A program made the translations under genes and the position numbers. Of a stretch of DNA of 64,000 nt, positions 58,094 through 64,000 are shown in pieces; position 1 is the stretch's first letter, and each line of letters begins with the position of its first letter. The stretch covers positions 15,186,957 to 15,250,956 of the forward strand of contig OZ036006.1 of the NCBI GenBank assembly GCA_964035015.1. Reading direction: 5' to 3'. Origin of the DNA: Corallium rubrum. Its lineage: Eukaryota > Cnidaria > Anthozoa > Scleralcyonacea > Coralliidae. The notes beneath the pieces are model-generated. The model searched no databases. It had not been told where the DNA came from and was given only the letters and a program-made list of their open reading frames with translations.

Positions 58094-58948
58094 ATGGATA
58101 AGACCCTAAAAGAGTTTTTCACCAAATACCCATACGCCGATAGGACCAAGTTCATAACTGAATCAGTCTTCGGTCAATCAGAACCTGGTGTGTTCTTTGG
58201 ACCTGTCGGTGACTCATACATCTACACTGGCGACGCGGAGTTTAAGAACAATAAGAACCACACCAAGTATCTGACAATAAATAAACCACCGCCCAGATTT
58301 CCGAAGATATGGCTTGGTGGTGGTACGGTACAGAAGGTTCAGGGTAAACGACACTGGAAGAGTGACATTGAGGGAAAATATGACTTCTCGAAGTTTACAT
58401 ATCTATCAGACAATGCCATAGACTACGACCTTAACAATTTCAGGATCTACGTTAACGACCAAGACTTTTTCATGGCAAAGTTACCAGTCCTAAACCCAGG
58501 GAACCGGACGGACATTGCAGTATGGTGGAATAACAATGAACCTTATTACCAGCTCATATTTGCTGTCTATCTCAGTTCATACTGCTGTGGCGTTGGGGTA
58601 GAACACCTAAAATTCTCAGAAGACGTACATCCAGTGGTCTCCTCTATCATGTGTTTTCACCTCTATTTCACCACGCGACGTATACTAAGACGTCTCATAA
58701 CCGAAAAGAGGAGTGACCTAATGAGAGAGTTTGGCGTTGGGGAACACGGCGATGTGATTGACAACATGGCGAACATACCCAGAGAGAAAAAGTTCCTGAT
58801 TAATCCTCACTCTGGTTACAAACACAACCGTCCGTTCCGTGAGTGGATGTGGCGTCTCAATAGCGACTATAAGACACACTACAGAAGGTTCATCCCTTTA
58901 CGGACAAATGGTTTCACCAGGGTAGGTCTGCAGTATCTCAGCGAATGA
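58094..58948 (+). CDS. First gene of the rightward module, N-terminal part, frameshifted
   Basis: 284 codons in the first frame. Blocks include EFFTKYPYADRTKF, GVFFGPVGDSYIY, PPPRFPKIWLGGG, a YDLNNFRIYVNDQDFFMAKL segment and YLSSYCCGVGVEHLKFSED. No known domain is evident. The continuation lies in the +1 frame (next entry), with both frames open together at 58926-58948, so this is probably one long protein broken by a single-base insertion or assembly error. It starts 19 bp from the divergent integrase. A conserved protein of this element class, probably structural, but the function is unknown. Confidence 0.75.
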   Translation: MDKTLKEFFTKYPYADRTKFITESVFGQSEPGVFFGPVGDSYIYTGDAEFKNNKNHTKYLTINKPPPRFPKIWLGGGTVQKVQGKRHWKSDIEGKYDFSKFTYLSDNAIDYDLNNFRIYVNDQDFFMAKLPVLNPGNRTDIAVWWNNNEPYYQLIFAVYLSSYCCGVGVEHLKFSEDVHPVVSSIMCFHLYFTTRRILRRLITEKRSDLMREFGVGEHGDVIDNMANIPREKKFLINPHSGYKHNRPFREWMWRLNSDYKTHYRRFIPLRTNGFTRVGLQYLSE

Positions 58949-59549
58949 GTCCATTGAGGCTTATGTCTACGCCGTTCTCGGTTCACAGGCTAAAACAAGG
59001 GTCAGCATTGTTAACAAAGGTGCTGGCAGTCTCGAAACACAGCAAGAGTTTAGAGTCCTTGTAGAGGATGCCGTCGTTAACTACAGCGTCAGCACCTGGA
59101 TTCTGAATATGAACAGGGCAATATCAGATACTAACGTCACCCAGAACCTAGCCATAAGTCCTGACACGTGGTTAGTACCAGGATCACTGACGATACTGAA
59201 GGAGAAAATTCTAGGGTACAACAACTTACTCAGACGTGCGTCCGAAAACATGAGGTTTGGTATTAATTCTAAGGTCAACTATCAGGGTGTTTACAAACAG
59301 CCACCAAAGATACACCAAGAAAGCGGTCCACATCTGGAAGCACTAGACGACACTGACGGACAAACCGACAAACCAACCGTCCACACACCTGACAGACCAA
59401 CCGTCCACACACCTGACAGACCAACCGTCCACACACCTGACAAACCAACCGTCCATACACCTGACAAACAATCAGAGCCAGACAATCTGGGAATCCTATT
59501 GGTCCTAACAGCTGTGTCTGGGTATCTGTTCAGTAAATACGTCCTATAG
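58926..59549 (+). pseudogene. C-terminal part of the same gene: Pro/Thr repeats and membrane anchor
   Basis: The frame opens after a stop at 58923 without an ATG at its head and carries ESIEAYVYAVLGSQAKTRVS and VNYSVSTWILNMNRAIS, so it continues the preceding protein. Near the end an 8-residue unit PTVHTPD(R/K) is repeated four times (24-bp DNA repeat), then a charged linker and a C-terminal membrane segment (LGILLVLTAVSGYLFSKYVL). A stalk plus anchor layout suggests a protein exposed on a membrane or virion; this is inferred from layout only. Confidence 0.75.
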
Positions 59550-59552
59550 TAT

Positions 59553-60338
59553 ATGGGTCTGTTTTATGGTTACAACAGACTGGACACAGTGACTAATAAA
59601 CATCTTAACGGTAAGCCGAGAGAAGTCCTTCATACGAAGCCCGACTACAAGGTCATCTTTGACCTGAACGTAACCAGATCCAGTAAGAACGCGGTCTCCA
59701 GACTCCATTTTGTTGATTACATAGAAGACAGGGACGGTGAGATCCACTCAGCCATGTTTTGGAGACCCCTAAGTGTCAACCCACAGCTAAACACCGCTGG
59801 CGACCACCACTTCCTTTACCCTGAGTCCTCGATAAGAACAGCCTTCCAGGCTAACGTACCCAGATTCATGTTCACCAATGTCTCAGTTTTCGTTGTGGTA
59901 AAGAGGAACAGTGTGAGATCGGCGTCGGGTGTCTGGGAAACAATTGTTTCCAATGCCAATGTTAACGGTGGTAGGAGCCTTGGGTTTAAAGCTGGGGTGA
60001 ATAACAAACTGGTTTTCGGTGGAATGACACCGTCTAGGTTTCGTGAGTGCACAATTCCAGCGAAGTTCGTCGGGAAAAAGGTTCTAATATCTGCCCACTG
60101 GCTATCCGGACTTAGAGTGTCACACGTCAGGATAAATGGTGAGATACTGAGGGACTCATACACTATGTGTGACATCGGACAGTTGGTAACACCCTACCTG
60201 AGTGTCCTTGGTGTGAACAGCTTAAAAAGTTTTTACTCAGACATCAGCTTCTACGGTATCAGGGTTGTAGAGGGTCGTCTAGGGGAACCCGAGATCGGGA
60301 GGATTTGTAAGGGGGTTATGGCTGATTACGGTCTGTAG
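59553..60338 (+). CDS. Lectin-fold-like (LamG/ConA-like?) protein, copy 1
   Basis: A 261-residue protein, starting 3 nt after the previous stop with TATAGTAT directly before the ATG. No signal or membrane segment. Blocks such as RFMFTNVSVFVVVKRN, WETIVSN, SLGFKAGVNNKL, KKVLISAHWLSG and VRINGEILRDS resemble the strand order of laminin-G/concanavalin-A-like jelly rolls. In such a fold the protein could bind glycans or act as a virion fibre or surface component. That is inference from pattern; no profile was run. It is followed by a paralogue of identical length. Confidence 0.6.
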   Translation: MGLFYGYNRLDTVTNKHLNGKPREVLHTKPDYKVIFDLNVTRSSKNAVSRLHFVDYIEDRDGEIHSAMFWRPLSVNPQLNTAGDHHFLYPESSIRTAFQANVPRFMFTNVSVFVVVKRNSVRSASGVWETIVSNANVNGGRSLGFKAGVNNKLVFGGMTPSRFRECTIPAKFVGKKVLISAHWLSGLRVSHVRINGEILRDSYTMCDIGQLVTPYLSVLGVNSLKSFYSDISFYGIRVVEGRLGEPEIGRICKGVMADYGL

Positions 60339-60366
60339 TCGCGTCTGGGTATCTGTCCTATAGTAT

Positions 60367-61152
60367 ATGAGTCTGTTTTATGGTTACAGCAGACCAATCA
60401 CTAGTAAACAACTCAACGACAGACTGAAATCTCACATAAAGACCCGTGACAGCAGAGTTATCTTCGATCTGAACGTAACCAGGGCCAGTAAGAACGCGGT
60501 TTCCAAACTCCCTCCTTTTGTTGACTACATAGAGGATAGGGACGGTGAGACCAGAACCAACTCAACCATGTTTTGGAGACCCCCTAGTGTCATCCCACAG
60601 CTAAACACCGCTGGCGACCACCACTTCCTTCACCCTGAGTCCTCAATAAGAATGGGCTTCCACGTTAGCATACCCAGATTTATGTTCACCGATGTTTCGG
60701 TTTTCGTCGTGGTAAAGAGGAACGGCGTAAGATCGGCGTCAGGTACCTGGGAAATGATTGTTTCCAATAATGACAACAGTTTAGGCAAAAGCATTGGGTT
60801 TAAAGCTGGGGTGAATGACAAACTGTTTATAGATGGGTCGTCACCACATAGGATTCATGAGTGTACAATTCCGGCGAAGTTCATTGGGAAGAAGGTTCTG
60901 ATATCTGCCCACTGGCTATCCGGACTTAGAGTGTCACACGTTAGGATAAATGGTGAAATACTAAGAGACTCATTTTTTATTAGCAACATCGATCAGATAG
61001 GGACGTCTTATATGGATGTCTTCGGGCTAAACAGTTTTAAGAAGTATTATTCAGACATCAACTTTTACGGTATGAAGATTGTGGAGGGTCGTCTGGGGGA
61101 TCCTGAGATTGAGAAGATTTCTAACAGGACCATGGTTGAATATGACCTGTAA
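60367..61152 (+). CDS. Lectin-fold-like protein, copy 2 (tandem paralogue)
   Basis: 261 residues, about two thirds identical to copy 1 by eye. Shared blocks include GDHHFL.PESSIR, SVFVVVKRN, VLISAHWLSGLRVSHVRING and FYGM or FYGI near the end. The duplication includes the upstream signal: TCTGGGTATCTG and CCTATAGTATATG precede both copies, and in copy 2 the spacer keeps a remnant of the 3' end of the membrane-anchored gene. Both copies are intact, which suggests divergence under use. Its small gap to the next gene is 5 nt. Confidence 0.6.
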   Translation: MSLFYGYSRPITSKQLNDRLKSHIKTRDSRVIFDLNVTRASKNAVSKLPPFVDYIEDRDGETRTNSTMFWRPPSVIPQLNTAGDHHFLHPESSIRMGFHVSIPRFMFTDVSVFVVVKRNGVRSASGTWEMIVSNNDNSLGKSIGFKAGVNDKLFIDGSSPHRIHECTIPAKFIGKKVLISAHWLSGLRVSHVRINGEILRDSFFISNIDQIGTSYMDVFGLNSFKKYYSDINFYGMKIVEGRLGDPEIEKISNRTMVEYDL

Positions 61153-61157
61153 TTAGA

Positions 61158-61670
61158 ATGGGGAAAAAGAGGAAAAGCGTTGTCAGCTTCAACCACATTG
61201 GTAAAAACCTCCAATCGGCTGAAGTGAACAAACTAACCCGACTCTATTCGTATTACCACAGGTTAGCGACTTGTTACAAGTGGAAACACTCCCGACTGAA
61301 GAGACTGAAGATGATCCTCGAGACGGTCTCTATTGGGTTGACCGTGGTTGGGGGAATAGCTGGTGGTGTTACAGCTAACCCGCTGATCCTCGGAACCATA
61401 GCCAGGCCTGGCGTTTTGATTCAGGTGTATGTGACCAAGTCGGGGATGTCTGGCAGACTGGAAAACTGTAAATTTGCTCACGTCAGCTACCTCAAGGTCC
61501 TGACACAGATCAGAAGCTTCCTACGTGGGGTCTCCTACGACGAAACGGTCTTCCTATCCGACGTCCGTGTACTCGACGACATTGTGACTGAGGTCTGTCC
61601 ACATTCCGACAGTATGATCACACGGTATCATAGGACTTACGACTCAGCTGAGCCTGTTGGGCCTGGCTAA
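61158..61670 (+). CDS. Basic membrane protein
   Basis: 170 residues. Residues 1-50 are basic, with a YYHRLATCYKWKHSRLKRLK helix. A long hydrophobic region about 53-92 (SIGLTVVGGIAGGVTANPLI) looks like one or two membrane segments. The C-terminal third is soluble and has several Asp. Not assigned to a named family, though similar small proteins occur in related elements. Its last 53 bp overlap the end of the convergent kinase gene. Confidence 0.65.
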   Translation: MGKKRKSVVSFNHIGKNLQSAEVNKLTRLYSYYHRLATCYKWKHSRLKRLKMILETVSIGLTVVGGIAGGVTANPLILGTIARPGVLIQVYVTKSGMSGRLENCKFAHVSYLKVLTQIRSFLRGVSYDETVFLSDVRVLDDIVTEVCPHSDSMITRYHRTYDSAEPVGPG

Positions 61671-62361
61671 CGGTTCTGACGATCTCTGGTATGTAGACGT
61701 CCCGGTTACCCACACGAGCCATCCAACCGTGAAATCCGCTAGGGATCCCATTGAGGGCACCGACCACCTCAGACTCATCCGGACCGAAGTCTTCCCAATC
61801 TAGGGTAATCACCTTAGTCCCATCAAGGGCTATGTCCTCAGTCATCTCCCCCATATACCTCTCTATACACTCTAGGTAATCCTTAGTCACACCGGCTTCA
61901 CATTTCCGACCTCTCCTGAGCATCCGGTCGTGGCAGGTGTCAACTGAGGCTTTTAGGAATAGTAGAGCGTCAGGGGTTGGGAGTAGGTTGTTTAGTGAGT
62001 GGAAGACCTGGGAATACTCAGAGAACTGTTTGTCGGTTATCCACCCATTACGCCAACAGTTCTTAGTAAAAACCATACAGCTGTGATGTGTTCGCTCTAC
62101 GATCACATTCCTCCCTTCGTTGATTAACTCCAGAGCCTCCAGGTAGACGTCAATTCTCTCACCGAGGAACCAGGTCTCCATCTCATACGCCCAGGTCTTA
62201 GGGTCGGCGTAAAACCTTTCGAGGTATGGATTGTCGTCAACTGGCTCCTCAGCAAGGTAATAGCCATTTTTTACAGCGAATGGTATAGCGAACGTTGTCT
62301 TTCCAACACCGATGTTTCCGTCGAGGGTGATTAGCCGAGCACCGAACTTTGTCTCAGTCAT
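61618..62361 (-). CDS. Deoxynucleoside kinase
   Basis: 247 residues from the chosen Met. P-loop GNIGVGKT (15-22) follows ARLITLD; LAEEPVDDNP (36-45) fits the substrate-site EEP motif; VIVERT (86-91) is the ERS/DRS-like motif; and HDRMLRRGRK (144-153) is the arginine-rich LID. These features define the dNK family, which phosphorylates deoxynucleosides for dNTP supply. Start at 62361: GGTATA directly precedes this ATG, and the longer frame reads through the divergent neighbour. It is transcribed against its neighbours. dNTP-supply genes are common in large DNA viruses but unusual in Polintons, so capture from a host or virus is likely. Confidence 0.88.
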   Translation of the reverse strand: MTETKFGARLITLDGNIGVGKTTFAIPFAVKNGYYLAEEPVDDNPYLERFYADPKTWAYEMETWFLGERIDVYLEALELINEGRNVIVERTHHSCMVFTKNCWRNGWITDKQFSEYSQVFHSLNNLLPTPDALLFLKASVDTCHDRMLRRGRKCEAGVTKDYLECIERYMGEMTEDIALDGTKVITLDWEDFGPDESEVVGALNGIPSGFHGWMARVGNRDVYIPEIVRTVSQAQQAQLSRKSYDTV

Positions 62362-62406
62362 TATACCCCAGGTATACGGCATGATCCTAGACCTCCCGTA
62401 TTTTAT
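62362..62406. promoter_or_regulatory. 45-bp divergent promoter region
   Basis: Between the kinase and the rightward gene at 62407. It contains TATACCCCAGGTATAC, a near-palindrome with TATA elements facing both ways, and TATTTTAT just before the rightward ATG. Confidence 0.45.
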
Positions 62407-62727
62407 ATGAAGATTCCGAAGAGACTTAGACGGCCCATACTGATTATCTTCCACGCCCTTAGAAGAGCTATCGGGGTGATGAGACATTGTGTTAGGAGAA
62501 ACCATAGGGGAGAGTACTACGTGACTGAGTCTGTTGTTGTTTGGCCGACGGTCTTAGAGATTCCTACAGATGGTCTCACAGACTTCCCACAAACAGCCTC
62601 AGAGATCCCTACAGATGACCTCATAGATTCCTTAGAGACGACCTCAGAGATTCCTACAGATGGTCTCACAGATTCCCCAGAGATTCCTACAGATAACCTC
62701 ACAGATGAAACACAGATTAGTGTATAG
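62407..62727 (+). CDS. Small basic protein with EIPTDGLTD repeats
   Basis: 106 residues. The first about 40 are very basic and partly hydrophobic (KRLRRPILIIFHALRRAIG). The rest consists of four to five acidic repeats of the EIPTDGLTDS type, from about 45-bp DNA repeats with GAGATTCCTACAGATGG. I do not recognise it. The opposite charge of its halves is striking, and repeat number probably varies between copies of the element. Head-to-tail with the next gene (no gap). Confidence 0.55.
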   Translation: MKIPKRLRRPILIIFHALRRAIGVMRHCVRRNHRGEYYVTESVVVWPTVLEIPTDGLTDFPQTASEIPTDDLIDSLETTSEIPTDGLTDSPEIPTDNLTDETQISV

Positions 62728-63108
62728 ATGGCTGACGAGTCTGAGAAAACCCCGGAAGTCCCTAAGGTGACATCAGTGGTCAAGACGGAGAGAGTCAATG
62801 ATCCGAAACGGGTGGAGGCTGGTAAACGACTGGCTCAGATATCGAAGGTAGCCAAGGAGAGAAAAGCCAGGGAGCGGTTGGTGGCTGAGATTGGTCCTGG
62901 GGTTGGTGGTCGGTCAGCTTATTATGGTTACATAATCGGAACCGTTGGGTTGGTTATCGGTGGGGCTTCACTCTATTACACTATGAGGCAGGAGAGAAGG
63001 GAGGTTCAGAGGCTGAAAACCATTGATGAGGAGAAGGTAATGGGAGAAACTGTCGAACCACAGAACCCCGTCCAGACCCCTCCGGTTTTAGACACCTTCG
63101 ACGGGTGA
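62728..63108 (+). CDS. Basic single-pass membrane protein
   Basis: 126 residues. Pro/Thr-rich start, then a basic helix DPKRVEAGKRLAQISKVAKE and KARERL. A membrane segment about 65-86 (YYGYIIGTVGLVIGGASLYY) and a charged tail follow. Starts immediately after the previous stop (TAG then ATG) with GTGTATAG upstream. A DNA-binding basic helix next to a membrane span would fit tethering of the genome to a membrane, but this is speculation. Confidence 0.65.
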   Translation: MADESEKTPEVPKVTSVVKTERVNDPKRVEAGKRLAQISKVAKERKARERLVAEIGPGVGGRSAYYGYIIGTVGLVIGGASLYYTMRQERREVQRLKTIDEEKVMGETVEPQNPVQTPPVLDTFDG

Positions 63109-63124
63109 AATATGTGTTAGTATA

Positions 63125-63364
63125 ATGTCAACCACCGACCGAATAGAACTGATGAACGAGCTCTACGACGCTCTCCTAATCACAGGTGGAGCTGTGGCGG
63201 TCTCCGTGGCTTCAAGGAAGATCCTGAGGGAACCTTTGGGTACTCCTGAATCTGTAAAGGGTACCGCCAAGCTGGCTTTGGCCGTTGGAATTAGTACAGT
63301 TGGGATTAAATATGCCCAGTCGAAGGGGTATTTCCCGGTTGACCCTTTTTCAAAGCCTAAGTAG
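63125..63364 (+). CDS. Small hydrophobic protein
   Basis: 79 residues with two hydrophobic helices (about 15-30 and 47-64) and a Pro-rich end (FPVDPFSKPK). TTAGTATA precedes the ATG. Holin-like or virion-membrane role possible; no family recognised. Confidence 0.55.
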   Translation: MSTTDRIELMNELYDALLITGGAVAVSVASRKILREPLGTPESVKGTAKLALAVGISTVGIKYAQSKGYFPVDPFSKPK

Positions 63365-63394
63365 CCTAAGGGGGTTCCATATGCAGTGGTTATT

Positions 63395-63808
63395 ATGGAG
63401 GTCGAGACACGTTGGCTGCCCCCTATGTCTAGGGGAGAAAGGGATGTACAGGATGCCCTACGCGCTTATGAATTAGTTGAGGCGGTTAGGGAAAAGACTT
63501 TTGATGGGTTAGTGGGGTTGGGTGGTGGTCTTTTGAGGTATGACTTCGCGGTATCTGTTCGTGATGGCGTTTTCGTACTGATTGAGTATGATGGTGAACA
63601 ACATTTCAGCCCTTCCACCTGGTCGGGTAAGCTGACCAAGGAGGAGGCAGAAAGGCGCTTTAAGGTACAGAAGATACACGACCGGATGAAAGACGAGTAC
63701 GCCAAGGACAATGGTCATTACCTACTCAGGATTCCATACTGGGATAGGCGTAACATCCGTTCTATTGTCATAGATTTTTTTGTAACGAAGGGGGTGTATT
63801 ATTTCTAG
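63395..63808 (+). CDS. PD-(D/E)XK / Vsr-like nuclease
   Basis: 137 residues from the ATG at 63395 (an upstream GTG in frame is not needed). Asp50 in LRYDFAV and Glu64 in VLIEYDGEQHF, followed by RRFKVQKIHDRMKD and LLRIPYWD, give the layout of small Vsr-like or homing-type PD-(D/E)XK nucleases: a core Asp, a Glu followed by DGxQH, and a C-terminal RIPY strand. The likely action is to cut DNA, for example in genome resolution, recombination or competition. Such genes occur in giant viruses and phages. The substrate is unknown. Confidence 0.7.
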   Translation: MEVETRWLPPMSRGERDVQDALRAYELVEAVREKTFDGLVGLGGGLLRYDFAVSVRDGVFVLIEYDGEQHFSPSTWSGKLTKEEAERRFKVQKIHDRMKDEYAKDNGHYLLRIPYWDRRNIRSIVIDFFVTKGVYYF

Positions 63809-63814
63809 TTATAT

Positions 63815-64000
63815 ATGGCTAGTGTGGTTGCTGGTGGACTGTTTAACGCCTTGGCCTTCGCGGGCGCTGGATTCCTGTTCTCAAAGTTAAATCACACCGG
63901 ATATGAAGCTGAGATTAAGAGACACAACCACGCCCTTGAGCAGCTGGCTAGGGCAAAGGAGAAATGGTATGAGAGTGAGGTGGATAGGAAGGATAGGATA
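63815..64000 (+). CDS. Membrane protein, 3' end outside the window
   Basis: The frame starts at an ATG preceded by GTTATAT and stays open to the end. The first about 25 residues (VVAGGLFNALAFAGAGFLF) are a hydrophobic segment, followed by a highly charged helix (HNHALEQLARAKEKWYESEV) likely to form a coiled coil. I associate this N terminus with small proteins of related invertebrate elements. Function unknown. Confidence 0.65.
   Translation, partial: MASVVAGGLFNALAFAGAGFLFSKLNHTGYEAEIKRHNHALEQLARAKEKWYESEVDRKDRI

Larger units (their letters stand above)
52441..64000. mobile_element. Polinton/Maverick-like endogenous virus, right part missing
   Basis: A gene-dense, intron-free block whose GC content is visibly higher than the flanks. 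It combines a retroviral-type integrase with chromodomain, an FtsK/HerA-type packaging ATPase, capsid-like genes, a deoxynucleoside kinase and a nuclease, plus small membrane proteins. Integrase plus packaging ATPase plus capsid genes is the Polinton (adintovirus-like) signature. DNA polymerase B and the Ad-type protease are not in view. Terminal inverted repeats and the 6-bp duplication cannot be tested because the element runs past the window. The left boundary is approximate. Confidence 0.85.

Noticed and set aside
52441..64000. DNA polymerase B, Ad-type protease and terminal inverted repeats of the element
   Set aside because: Searched for by motif reading and not found in this window; the element continues beyond the right edge.

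Overview
The window looks like nuclear DNA from an invertebrate, most likely an anthozoan cnidarian. The reasons are an intron-split gene for a secreted, cysteine-rich inhibitor-like protein, very dense non-LTR, Penelope, tyrosine-recombinase and MITE repeats, and a MITE with GAGCGTTTTCA-type ends that I associate with corals and sea anemones. No bacterial operons, rRNA genes or CRISPR arrays are visible. The species assignment is inference.

Layout. 1-3.85 kb is a 32-bp minisatellite interrupted by a 1.2-kb unique segment. 4.9-9.9 kb holds a decayed CR1/Jockey-like LINE whose RT is split by a hAT-type MITE. Its (CTAC)n tail is split by a further composite element, and a 353-bp repeat follows. 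9.9-12.0 kb carries two very large simple arrays, a 9-bp unit and (CAA)n. From 39.2 kb down to 11.05 kb, on the minus strand, there are widely spaced exons of a modular secreted protein: a possible signal-peptide exon, three YCGGC-type cysteine-rich modules, an antistasin-like module, a follistatin-like/Kazal module and a last exon with the stop. The cysteine-rich internal exons are all phase 1-1. Their introns are packed with mobile elements: a tRNA-derived SINE cluster, a Penelope fragment with a hammerhead ribozyme motif, a Crypton/DUF3504-like recombinase pseudogene broken by a hAT MITE with a perfect 8-bp target duplication, a LINE with a complete RT, and many palindromic MITEs. 43-46.6 kb holds copies of a composite dispersed repeat. 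About 46.6-52.0 kb is a decayed retroelement with an RT resembling the DIRS-like type, bounded by short direct repeats and invaded by a second copy of the 5-kb LINE family.

52.4-64 kb is the most notable region: a dense, intron-free, more GC-rich Polinton/Maverick-like (adintovirus-like) endogenous virus, cut off by the window end. The left module, transcribed leftwards, runs integrase plus chromodomain (frameshifted), penton-like minor capsid candidate, an acidic/basic protein, a membrane protein, a double-jelly-roll major capsid candidate, an FtsK/HerA-type packaging ATPase and a protein with an Asn-Gln repeat tail. The right module, mostly rightwards, holds a frameshifted membrane-anchored protein, two tandem paralogues with a lectin-like beta-rich composition, several small membrane proteins, a deoxynucleoside kinase on the opposite strand and a PD-(D/E)XK-type nuclease. 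Protein-primed DNA polymerase B and the protease are not seen here and would be expected beyond 64 kb. Many of these ORFs have a TATA-like motif directly against the start codon, suggesting very short leaders. Two frameshifts suggest that this copy is not intact, unless they are assembly errors or programmed shifts.
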